The notes: generated by a model from the letters alone, not told the origin. DNA of 6,661 bases from Candidatus Pacearchaeota archaeon (GCA_002686195.1 NZAS01000098.1:1-6661); one strand, 5' to 3'; counted from the stretch's first letter, positions 1 to 4,763 are shown. Program-made: numbers and translations.

Positions 1-42
1 AGAGATAACTGAGTCACACGTATCAACAAACAGGAGAATTAC

Positions 43-258
43 GTGATCTACAATAAGTCAAAGTCCACGAAGCGCTACAGCTTCGACATCAGTCGGAACA
101 CCACATCAAGAAAGGCGGGCAGCAACGTCGTTACGATTAGCACCCAGAGCTCTACAGACGGATACAGCGCACCTAGCGCATCTCTCACGATGACTGTAAA
201 AGAGGCAACTGCTCTGCAGGGATTCCTCAATGATAATCTAGACAAAGAAATTATCTAA
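43..258 (+). CDS. Small hypothetical protein, 71 aa, GTG start
   Basis: I do not recognise a named family. The start is a GTG at 43, chosen because an AGGAG Shine-Dalgarno sequence (32-36) sits six bases upstream; the stop is TAA at 256-258. The first half is basic and rich in Ser, Thr and Asn, with alternating hydrophobic residues (NVVTIST at about 28-34) that suggest beta strands. The second half reads SLTMTVKEATALQGFLNDNL (about 47-66). This looks like a strand followed by an amphipathic helix, an arrangement I associate with small phage and bacterial hypothetical proteins. There is no signal peptide, membrane segment or catalytic motif. A strong intrinsic terminator follows directly, so this is the last gene of its transcript. 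The gene call is firm because of the ribosome binding site, the terminator and the composition; the function is unknown. Confidence 0.82.
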   Translation: MIYNKSKSTKRYSFDISRNTTSRKAGSNVVTISTQSSTDGYSAPSASLTMTVKEATALQGFLNDNLDKEII

Positions 259-260
259 CT

Positions 261-308
261 GCTGAGTTACCTCAGCAAGGGGACCCACAAGGGTCCCCTT
301 TTTTTTTT
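261..308 (+). terminator. Intrinsic terminator with two back-to-back hairpins
   Basis: Three bases after the stop of the 71-aa gene is a perfect 6-bp hairpin, GCTGAG-TTAC-CTCAGC (261-276). It is followed without a gap by a perfect 10-bp hairpin, AAGGGGACCC (277-286), loop ACAA, GGGTCCCCTT (291-300), and a run of ten T (299-308). The second hairpin plus the T-run is a textbook rho-independent terminator for the + strand. The first hairpin may stack on it, or may protect the transcript's 3' end. Confidence 0.95.
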
Positions 309-338
309 ATGAGAAACATGCCACCACTGGGTAATAGT

Positions 339-346
339 TATAAAAG
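339..346 (+). promoter_or_regulatory. Possible -10 / T4-late-like element
   Basis: TATAAAAG lies between the terminator and the start of the EF-hand gene. It resembles the T4-type late promoter TATAAATA (6 of 8 bases) or a generic -10 box. A promoter is expected here, since the upstream terminator should isolate the next gene. It is only about 20 bases from the ATG at 366, and no -35 element is evident. The match could be chance. Confidence 0.25.
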
Positions 347-365
347 AATAGAAACGGGAACACAG

Positions 366-866
366 ATGCGCATCACCAGGAAGCAAATAAGACAGCTCAT
401 CAAGGAAGAGATAACAAGCGTATTGTCTGAGGCGCAGTTCTACAGGCAGCCTGCCTCACCAGGTGTCAAGAGAGTGCGCGTGATGGTGAAGATGCCAGAC
501 TACCCAGGAATGAGGGCGTCTGCATCCCGAGTGCTAGGTGACATGGGCGTGAGACCAGGCAGCATAGGTGACACAACGGAGCAGGCGTGGAATAATGATA
601 ACTTCCCAGCGGTCGTCGTCGGTTTCAAGGATGCTGCCCATCGCATCAATAAGAAGTATCTGGTACTATATGATGCAGATCCTGATGGCATCACAACTAG
701 CAGGGACGCAGATGGCGACGGACGCAGTGACAGCGAGGAACTACGCGACATAGCACGCGGTATAGACGCCAAGGAGCGATCTCGCAGGGATGCGGTGTCC
801 CGATCTGAGGTGGGCGACGAGTACAACTGGCCTGAGCCCGGTCGTGGTATGGAGAAGCCGCTATAG
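366..866 (+). CDS. EF-hand-loop protein with N-terminal phage-type helix, 166 aa
   Basis: The frame is open from an ATG at 309, but that codon abuts the terminator T-run and has no ribosome binding site. The ATG at 366 has GGGA at 356-359, and it puts the helix RITRKQIRQLIKEEI at residues 2-16. The helix recurs in several other genes of this window and is followed by L-S-E-A (20-23). Residues about 35-100 alternate basic and hydrophobic stretches (VKRVRVMVKM, FPAVVVGFK, KKYLVLYD), suggesting a small alpha/beta domain. Residues 114-125, DADGDGRSDSEE, form a canonical 12-residue EF-hand or thrombospondin-type-3 calcium loop: acidic at positions 1, 3, 5, 9 and 12, Gly at 6. A degenerate acidic stretch, DADPDG, precedes it at 103-108. 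The C-terminus is charged and ends at TAG. Calcium binding is inferred from the motif. The overall role is unknown; a virion-associated protein is possible. Codons are more GC-rich than in genes after 1100. Confidence 0.8.
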   Translation: MRITRKQIRQLIKEEITSVLSEAQFYRQPASPGVKRVRVMVKMPDYPGMRASASRVLGDMGVRPGSIGDTTEQAWNNDNFPAVVVGFKDAAHRINKKYLVLYDADPDGITTSRDADGDGRSDSEELRDIARGIDAKERSRRDAVSRSEVGDEYNWPEPGRGMEKPL

Positions 867-900
867 CTGCTACAGTTCAGAGTGATGATAGGCGAATAGA

Positions 901-1080
901 TAGGCTCTTATCACACCTATCAATGATAAAGAGAAATATGGGTATCTGATACCTGGCATCATCTAGCCTGCTGCGGGCGTGATGCACTGTATCAAGCTTA
1001 GCTTGTGGGGGCATCCCATTTGGGATGAGCCGTCAAGCGTCATTGACGCTTTAGATGAATCTGATTTATTATATTATTAG
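901..1080 (+). pseudogene. Possible decayed small-barrel gene / 32-aa ORF remnant
   Basis: One forward frame gives protein-like text broken by TAG codons. After the TAG at 901-903 it reads ALITPINDKEKYGYLIPGII. After the TAG at 964-966 it reads through GTG/ATG (979/982) to a 32-codon open frame with LWGHPIWDEPSS and ending DALDESDLLYY, with stop TAG at 1078-1080. The first part resembles the N-terminal half of the intact neighbour at 1116-1340 (G-S-L-V near the start, P-G-I-I-I about 18 residues later). The last part could be the final strand of such a domain. This is consistent with a broken paralogue of that neighbour. The similarity is short and judged by eye. The alternative is that the region is a structured non-coding RNA. 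A translated 32-aa peptide from 982 has no good ribosome binding site. Confidence 0.25.
940..1051 (+). other. Array of five consecutive hairpins, candidate structured RNA
   Basis: The 249 bases between the EF-hand gene and the next certain gene hold no long ORF but are densely self-complementary. The stems are: GGTAT/ATACC (941-945 with 949-953); GCATCA/TGATGC (956-961 with 980-985) enclosing GCCTG/CGGGC (966-970 with 974-978); CAAGC/GCTTG (993-997 with 1001-1005); CATCCC/GGGATG (1012-1017 with 1022-1027); AAGCGTC/GACGCTT (1035-1041 with 1045-1051). Upstream, GATAGG (899-904) can also pair with CCTATC (916-921). Most loops are three or four bases. The array could be a small RNA, a 3' UTR processing or protection element for the EF-hand gene, or a weak terminator, since the last hairpin ends in only three T. 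It is not a tRNA. It overlaps the possible pseudogene at 901-1080, which offers a competing explanation. Confidence 0.4.
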
Positions 1081-1115
1081 CTTTAAGCAAATATATTGTC
1101 ATTATATTTAATGAT

Positions 1116-1340
1116 ATGTTTTCTGTAGGTAGTCTTGTTTTAATAAAAAAGATTGACTCTAATCATCCTATTGCAGGAATGCCTCCTGGAATAATTATTA
1201 AAAGTTATCTCGGTAAGCCTAATGACGCAATGGTCCATAACCAGGATAGAATCGTGTATGACCTATTATTCATGAATAGAATTGAAATAGCTGTTGATCA
1301 TGAATGGCTCATATTGCTCAATGATAGCTATGGAATATAG
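1116..1340 (+). CDS. Small SH3-like beta-barrel-type hypothetical protein, 74 aa
   Basis: The sequence begins MFSVGSLVLIKKID, continues through GMPPGIIIKSYLG (about 21-33) and IVYDLLFMNRIEI (about 46-58), and ends in HEWLILLND (62-70). This spacing, with an opening G-x-L-V strand, a P-G-I-I-I strand, a central Y-x-[LV]-x-F strand, a short hydrophobic strand and a final -E-x-L-x-L-L, resembles the tiny SH3/KOW-like barrel proteins common in phage genomes. The assignment is by pattern only and no binding partner can be named. No Shine-Dalgarno sequence is visible before the ATG at 1116; an upstream ATG at 1111 is closed by TAG within six codons. The gene ends at TAG. It is the first gene in the AT-rich part of the window, and the sequence just upstream may hold a degraded relative. 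Confidence 0.65.
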   Translation: MFSVGSLVLIKKIDSNHPIAGMPPGIIIKSYLGKPNDAMVHNQDRIVYDLLFMNRIEIAVDHEWLILLNDSYGI

Positions 1341-1558
1341 GCTTTTCCGGACATAAGATTCACGTGCATTTCATTCCGTAACAGTTTTAAAATTTTTTTT
1401 CTATATCGTCGGCGTATTTTTGTATACAATTATCTGTAAATGCACTACACATGCACCTACATCTACAATTATCATAAACACCTCTGTGCTATTAACATTA
1501 AATATGTTTTTAAAATCAGTGTTCTGTTAAATAGTTATTTGATACCATAGGGGACATA
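1341..1558. other. AT-rich intergenic region, probable promoter region for 1559 gene
   Basis: These 218 bases hold no convincing ORF on either strand. Visible elements are a CACGTG palindrome (1361-1366), an A/T run TTTTAAAATTTTTTTT (1385-1400) that is not a proper terminator, and a perfect 10-bp palindrome TTGTATACAA (1420-1429). ATGCAC also occurs as a direct repeat (1440-1445, 1451-1456), with an inverted copy at 1364-1369. At the end, AGGGGA (1549-1554) is the ribosome binding site of the next gene. The palindrome and repeats could be operator sites, but none matches a known regulator that I can name. Confidence 0.4.
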
Positions 1559-1912
1559 ATGTCTAGAAAAATTTCAGTCAATGAGTTAAAAAATATTATT
1601 CTTAAAGAAGCAAAAAAGGTCACAACAGATATTTCAATTGCACATGATACTGTATCTGACGTCTCTGCACAGGAAGATGCATGGTCTGGCGGCGCAAATA
1701 TCCATAACAATGTTGACTGGATTAAGTCACAAGGTGTCAAAGAGGGAGCACGCAAGGTCGGTATTCTTGAAATCAGAAAAATGATCAAAGAAGAGGTTGC
1801 AAATCTTGCTGGGAAGGGAAAGGCTGCTCCATATGGCAGTGGATGGGATCCTATGAAGCTAGATGCTGACAAGAAAAAGCTAATGGGACAAAAGTCTAGC
1901 AAAAAGAATTAA
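1559..1912 (+). CDS. Hypothetical phage-type protein with two helix modules, 117 aa
   Basis: ATG at 1559 follows a good ribosome binding site (GGGG at 1550-1553, five-base spacer). The protein carries two copies of the window's recurrent helix: ISVNELKNIILKEA at residues 5-18 and VGILEIRKMIKEEV at 67-80. Between them is a polar stretch with Ser, Asp and Asn and a possible WSGG turn (about 42-45). After the second copy comes a Gly/Lys-rich linker, GSGWDP (93-98), and a very basic tail ending in KSSKKN. There are no cysteines, membrane segments or enzyme motifs. The layout could reflect fusion of two tiny genes, each with its own leader helix. The first copy ends in L-K-E-A, compatible with a T4-type prohead protease site ([IL]-x-E before a small residue), but this is speculative. 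The stop is three bases before the next ATG, so the two genes are probably cotranslated. Confidence 0.82.
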   Translation: MSRKISVNELKNIILKEAKKVTTDISIAHDTVSDVSAQEDAWSGGANIHNNVDWIKSQGVKEGARKVGILEIRKMIKEEVANLAGKGKAAPYGSGWDPMKLDADKKKLMGQKSSKKN

Positions 1913-1915
1913 ATT

Positions 1916-2575
1916 ATGTCAGTTTCTCAGCTTAGAGAGCTAATATGTCTTATCTCTGAGTCTTATAGAGAGGCTACGCCTGATGAGGTCAGGTCATTCA
2001 GGTACATGAATACACTTCCGCAAGAAGCGGAGACACATGATGACCTTAAAGATCTTATCATGTACCTACGAGACGGTGAGCATAAGGATGAACGAGCAGT
2101 AAGAACACTTGTCAATGATATCTTGCAGGAGCTATATCCTACACCTACACCGCTCCATAGTCCTGATTCATATCACATGAAGGAAGCCATTAAGCTAGAC
2201 AGATATGCAATTAGACAAATTATCATCAGTGAGCTAGATAATATTTCTCCTGGTGACAGCACTAAGGATCTCAATGAGGCAATAGACCTTCTACTGGCCA
2301 CAATTGCAGATGTCATTCCTAGCCTTGGCTCAAGTCCCGATGAGGGTAAACTCAAAGAAAGCGGTGAGTGGCATCTGGAACAGCTTAAAGCAGCTAGAAA
2401 TGATAATATCACAGCTGATGAAAAGAAATCTGTCATCAACAAGGTTCTAAATGAATTCAGATATAAAACGATAGATGATCCAAAAAATTTAATAGGTGAT
2501 GCAATACAGAATATATCTGTTGAAGTAGCTACCCTGGCCGGGGCTGCACTTATATCTGATGCTGACTTACGATAA
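1916..2575 (+). CDS. Helical hypothetical protein with two helix modules, 219 aa
   Basis: The ATG at 1916 comes three bases after the TAA of the preceding gene and has no clear ribosome binding site, which suggests translational coupling. The N-terminus, VSQLRELICLISES (3-16), is a variant of the recurrent helix and includes I-S-E-S. A second, better copy, IKLDRYAIRQIIISEL (92-107), starts the second half. The first half (about 20-80) is acidic and helical (DDLKDLIMYLRDG, RAVRTLVNDILQELY) and ends in a Pro/Thr hinge, YPTPTPLHSP (74-83). The second half contains an amphipathic helix (EAIDLLLATIADVIPSLG, 121-138), a charged helical hairpin (about 145-180) and a hydrophobic C-terminus (VEVATLAGAAL, 202-212). 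The hinge plus duplicated leader suggests two joined units. Function is unknown; an internal virion or structural role is an inference from the shared module. Confidence 0.82.
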   Translation: MSVSQLRELICLISESYREATPDEVRSFRYMNTLPQEAETHDDLKDLIMYLRDGEHKDERAVRTLVNDILQELYPTPTPLHSPDSYHMKEAIKLDRYAIRQIIISELDNISPGDSTKDLNEAIDLLLATIADVIPSLGSSPDEGKLKESGEWHLEQLKAARNDNITADEKKSVINKVLNEFRYKTIDDPKNLIGDAIQNISVEVATLAGAALISDADLR

Positions 2576-2624
2576 GCATATAAACTTATTTTCCTGACAT
2601 ATTTATTATATGAGGGATATGGCT

Positions 2625-2867
2625 ATGGATGATCATGATGATCTAGACGTGAAGCATCCTCACCTTAGGCTAATCAACACGCCTGAGGAGATACGAGTTA
2701 AAAATGTCAGTGATCTACCTGTGCTAGGTAGAAAAAAAGGCCTATCTGGATGGGTTCACTGGCGCGGAATAGAGAAGGGATCTCTGGCTGTCGGTCTATT
2801 TTGTATTTTTATTATAATATTTGCTGCAGCAGTATTATTAACATCTGCTATTGTCAGCTCTTTTTAA
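2625..2867 (+). CDS. Tail-anchored single-pass membrane protein, 80 aa
   Basis: The frame has ATGs at 2610, 2619 and 2625. GAGGG at 2612-2616 is eight bases before 2625, so I take that start; 2610 would add five residues but has no ribosome binding site. The N-terminal part is hydrophilic and strongly acidic (MDDHDDLDVKHPHLRL), then basic (GRKKGLSGWVHWRG). The last 25 or so residues form one transmembrane segment (GSLAVGLFCIFIIIFAAAVL and onward) with almost nothing after it. This predicts a C-tail anchor, with most of the protein in the cytoplasm. No enzyme motif is visible. A small phage membrane protein, such as a lysis accessory or a membrane-docking factor, is possible but unproven. Its TAA overlaps the stop codon of the convergent reverse-strand gene within a shared TTAA (2864-2867). 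Confidence 0.72.
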   Translation: MDDHDDLDVKHPHLRLINTPEEIRVKNVSDLPVLGRKKGLSGWVHWRGIEKGSLAVGLFCIFIIIFAAAVLLTSAIVSSF

Positions 2868-3202
2868 ATATTATATGACCGCCAGGCAAATTTTTCTCGA
2901 TTGTCTGGATACTCTATGTCATTCTCATTTCTATATGCTTCTTGCTCAAACCTAATAAACACATATGCTGCGCCAGGATCACCATATATTCGTAATCCTT
3001 TTATCCAGTCTATAAGATACATTATATAAAATCCCAATACCCACAGCTCGATCTGCTGCTTTATATGAATCTTCTCATGTGTTATTGTTCTTTGATTGCC
3101 TTCATCTCGTATAAAAATGAACGGCCATAATGTTATTGCATAGACGTTAATGAATATACTCATTAATCTAGGGACTACACTATTTTTAATAATAAAGCAC
3201 AT
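2864..3202 (-). CDS. HExxH-motif membrane-associated protein (metallopeptidase-like), 112 aa
   Basis: The protein contains THEKIHIKQQIELWVLGFYI (41-60), in which H42-E43-x-x-H46 is a zincin-type HExxH motif followed directly by a hydrophobic, probably membrane-embedded helix (about 53-68). Downstream, YVFIRFEQEAYRNENDIEYP (80-99) offers E86 or E88 as a third metal ligand. The combination HE[KR]IHxxQQxE, hydrophobic helix, then [FS]-E-x-EAY matches a small family of hypothetical proteins that I know from bacteria and phages, without a characterised substrate. A second hydrophobic segment, INVYAITLWPFIFI (18-31), precedes the motif. Zinc binding is inferred, and peptidase activity is unproven. 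The ATG at 3202 has no visible Shine-Dalgarno sequence; the Met at residue 14 is an alternative, but residues 1-13 seem to belong. It runs opposite to its neighbours, with its stop codon overlapping that of the membrane protein gene. Confidence 0.8.
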   Translation of the reverse strand: MCFIIKNSVVPRLMSIFINVYAITLWPFIFIRDEGNQRTITHEKIHIKQQIELWVLGFYIMYLIDWIKGLRIYGDPGAAYVFIRFEQEAYRNENDIEYPDNREKFAWRSYNI

Positions 3203-3252
3203 GTTAATATGTATTATCTATTTTATCTTGAGTCATAGATAAGTTTGACCTA

Positions 3253-3276
3253 ATTGAAATTTTCAATATATTTATC
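3253..3276. promoter_or_regulatory. Palindrome plus late-promoter-like octamer in divergent spacer
   Basis: The 103-base spacer between the reverse HExxH gene and the forward gene at 3306 holds a near-perfect 15-bp inverted repeat, ATTGAAA-T-TTTCAAT (3253-3267). TATTTATC (3269-3276) follows almost immediately. Read on the reverse strand this is GATAAATA, 7 of 8 bases of the T4-type late promoter TATAAATA, about 67 bases before the reverse gene's start. A similar octamer sits before the other reverse gene (5365-5372). AT-richness makes chance matches likely. Confidence 0.3.
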
Positions 3277-3305
3277 AATAACCGCTTAAACTGTGATAGT
3301 GATAA

Positions 3306-3515
3306 ATGTCTGATCATCTTAAATATCTTAGAGAGCTAACAGAGAAGCTAATCAAGTGTGAGGGCTGCCCGACAGATGTTAAAATTTCATGGATGTCAAA
3401 AGAAGTAAAAAAAGTTCTCAAAAAAATTGACAATACACACACGAAAAAAATCATTAAAGATATAGCTGCCGTAATTATTGAGAAAGAGACATCTGATATT
3501 AAGGATAGCTCATGA
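3306..3515 (+). CDS. Small charged helical hypothetical protein, 69 aa
   Basis: A Lys/Glu-rich, mostly helical small protein. The N-terminus, HLKYLRELTEKLIKCEG (4-20), is an amphipathic helix loosely like the module found in other genes here. C18-x-x-C21 forms an isolated CxxC pair, too little to call a zinc site. The rest (SKEVKKVLKKID, KKIIKDIAAVIIEKE) is a second amphipathic helical region, and the C-terminus is polar. No Shine-Dalgarno sequence precedes the ATG at 3306, which lies after an AT-rich divergent spacer. Its TGA overlaps the ATG of the next gene (ATGA at 3512-3515), so the two are probably cotranslated and may act together. I do not recognise the family. Confidence 0.72.
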   Translation: MSDHLKYLRELTEKLIKCEGCPTDVKISWMSKEVKKVLKKIDNTHTKKIIKDIAAVIIEKETSDIKDSS

Positions 3516-3832
3516 TGGAGGTAAACGGGTGGAATGAATGGTCTATGCACGTTCTTAAGGAGCTAGAGAGACTAAATGACAACTATGAAAGTCTAAGAAA
3601 TGTCAATGAGGAAATAAAGTCTGATCTCTCTAAGGTTGCAACAATACGAACTGATATCGATGAAATAAAGCTATGGCGGTCGCGTGTTGATGACGTGCTT
3701 AGCCCAGCACAAATGAAAGATCTCTCAGACGAGGTTCAGAAATTATCCACATTTAAAACTGTTGCAGTTACAACATGGGCTGTTGTCCAGACCGTAACGA
3801 TGCTAGCATTTGGAATAATTAAGCTTTTTTAA
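3512..3832 (+). CDS. Coiled-coil protein with C-terminal membrane anchor, 106 aa
   Basis: The ATG at 3512 overlaps the previous stop and has AAGGA at 3501-3505 as ribosome binding site; the next codon is also ATG (3515). Residues 10-60 form a long heptad-like helix (VLKELERLNDNYESLRNVNE, then EEIKSDLSKVATIRTDIDEI), predicted to be a coiled coil. Residues 63-82 are a second short helix, and 84-104 (VAVTTWAVVQTVTMLAFGII) form a transmembrane segment ending in KLF. The coiled coil plus C-terminal membrane helix in about 100 residues recalls small phage membrane proteins such as haemolysin XhlA-type lysis accessories, but I see no specific family match. Membrane topology would leave the coiled coil on one side with almost no residues beyond the anchor. 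It is the second gene of a four-gene forward cluster. Confidence 0.78.
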   Translation: MMEVNGWNEWSMHVLKELERLNDNYESLRNVNEEIKSDLSKVATIRTDIDEIKLWRSRVDDVLSPAQMKDLSDEVQKLSTFKTVAVTTWAVVQTVTMLAFGIIKLF

Positions 3833-3846
3833 ACAAGCACGACGAA

Positions 3847-4530
3847 ATGAAAAAAATTGATACAAAATACATCTCAAGTCTGATTCTTGATGAAAGAGTA
3901 AAGCTACAAGAAGAGCTTAGAATGTACTCTGCTATTCTTCGAGAAGCAGATAGAATGCACCATGAAGGCAGCGATAGAAAGGCTATAAACGAGAATATTA
4001 TAGACCTTTTAACAAATCTTATCTCTCCGCTTCTTGATCCTGCGATGCAGACGTTTAGAAATAAGATGACACTGTTTATGCTATCTAGATTCGGTCTTAA
4101 TCCGCAGGGAAAAATGGCAAGAATTGTAGGTAACGTACTTGAAGAAATAGGTATGGATGACCTTGGTGAGATTCTTGGCGGAGATAAGTGTGATGTATTT
4201 GTAAAAGAGTTGACAAGAGGGCTTGTTGAGGCTCTTGCCACTGAACCTGTCTTTGATACAATAGCAGAATATTTTGGAATTAACAAGGGCGGGACAATAT
4301 ACATTGTCCTTAGAGAAAAATTCCAAAATAAGCTCAATGAAGAATTATTCAAGAGTGAAATATCTGAATCGCTATTTAAAGAAATTGAAAGTGTTGTGTG
4401 CACCATTGAATATAGAGATGTTCTTGGTGGATTTTTTGATAGATTTAAAGAGAAGATAACAGACATGCCTGGTCTAGACGATGTGGGGACTGCAATATCA
4501 CAAAGGCTTAGCGGAAATGAACAGGAATAA
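3847..4530 (+). CDS. Helical hypothetical protein, 227 aa
   Basis: The ATG at 3847 lies 14 bases after the preceding stop, with only a weak ribosome binding site. The product is almost entirely helical. Residues 10-35 (LILDERVKLQEELRMYSAIL) are a charged helix. Residues 49-82 (NIIDLLTNLISPLLDPAM, then TFRNKMTLFMLSRFGLNP) are more hydrophobic. Residues 88-112 (GKMARIVGNVLEEIGMDDLG, then EILGG) and 114-148 follow, with C115 in GDKCDVFVKEL, and then GINKGGTIYIVLREKF (144-159). It ends with a glycine-containing amphipathic stretch, RDVLGGFFDRFKEKI, at 190-204. I see no enzyme motif, signal peptide or clear transmembrane span. The LxDLxxILGGD-type centre gives the impression of a phage structural or internal protein, but I cannot name a family. 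A 243-codon reverse ORF covers the same bases; this frame is preferred because of its overlaps with neighbours and its normal residue composition. Its TAA shares a base with the next ATG (TAATG). Confidence 0.82.
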   Translation: MKKIDTKYISSLILDERVKLQEELRMYSAILREADRMHHEGSDRKAINENIIDLLTNLISPLLDPAMQTFRNKMTLFMLSRFGLNPQGKMARIVGNVLEEIGMDDLGEILGGDKCDVFVKELTRGLVEALATEPVFDTIAEYFGINKGGTIYIVLREKFQNKLNEELFKSEISESLFKEIESVVCTIEYRDVLGGFFDRFKEKITDMPGLDDVGTAISQRLSGNEQE

Positions 4531-4763
4531 TGTCTTCTCCAGCAATTCATCTACTTCGTGAAAGCGTAAGACAGATTATTATTGAGCTAGGACAGCTGAA
4601 GCAAAGAGGTTTTAAAGGCTATGGTGCCTCTATGCCATATGTTGATGCACCAGAGAAGATGATGCTAGGAAAGGTCGAGATTTTTGATGACTGTGCTGAT
4701 AATGAAAAAGGCCCTGTTAAGATTAGTAGAGCCTTTCTAAGTGAACCAGATGCAGATCTATAA
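4530..4763 (+). CDS. Small hypothetical protein with leader helix, 77 aa
   Basis: The ATG at 4530 overlaps the previous stop by one base; AGGA at 4523-4526 may serve as a close-set ribosome binding site. The N-terminus, AIHLLRESVRQIIIELGQLK (5-24), is one of the clearest copies of the recurrent helix in this window. It is followed by a Gly-rich turn, RGFKGYGAS (26-34). The rest (MMLGKVEIFDDC, then GPVKISRAFL and EPDADL at the C-terminus) looks like a few beta strands with an acidic end. Leader helix, short Gly linker and compact tail is a build I associate with small phage proteins of unknown function. It is the last gene of the forward cluster that starts at 3306. The stop codon of the convergent secreted HExxH gene follows with no spacer. 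Confidence 0.78.
   Translation: MSSPAIHLLRESVRQIIIELGQLKQRGFKGYGASMPYVDAPEKMMLGKVEIFDDCADNEKGPVKISRAFLSEPDADL

Noticed and set aside
2..46. Frame open from the left edge, ending in TGA at 44-46 and overlapping the GTG start at 43 (GTGA)
   Set aside because: Could be the last 14 codons of an upstream gene, but the segment is too short to tell from chance.
309..365. Upstream start giving a 185-aa version of the EF-hand protein
   Set aside because: The ATG abuts the terminator's T-run, lacks a ribosome binding site, and would bury the leader helix that is N-terminal in the related genes.
500..826. Reverse and alternative forward ORFs within the EF-hand gene
   Set aside because: Low-complexity Ser/Arg text expected of antisense and +1 frames; only the main frame has the leader helix and the EF-hand loop.
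864..1080. TAG reassigned as a sense codon, as in some phages, to join the EF-hand gene to downstream protein-like text
   Set aside because: Reading through the TAG at 864 in the gene's own frame soon meets another TAG and a TGA, and the protein-like text is in a different frame. Read-through of the TAG at 1338 also gives no convincing protein.
867..1115. tRNA or tmRNA in the hairpin-rich gap
   Set aside because: No 7-bp acceptor stem with properly spaced D, anticodon and T arms can be assembled; the hairpins are linear and independent.
1516..1902. 128-codon reverse ORF opposite the 117-aa gene
   Set aside because: The forward gene has a strong ribosome binding site and two copies of the recurrent helix; the reverse frame is Ser/Phe-rich without recognisable features.
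3819..4550. 243-codon reverse-strand ORF opposite the 227-aa gene
   Set aside because: Its translation is dominated by Ser, Leu and Ile in the pattern of an antisense shadow. It overlaps the ends of two forward genes, while the forward frame fits the operon spacing and has normal composition.
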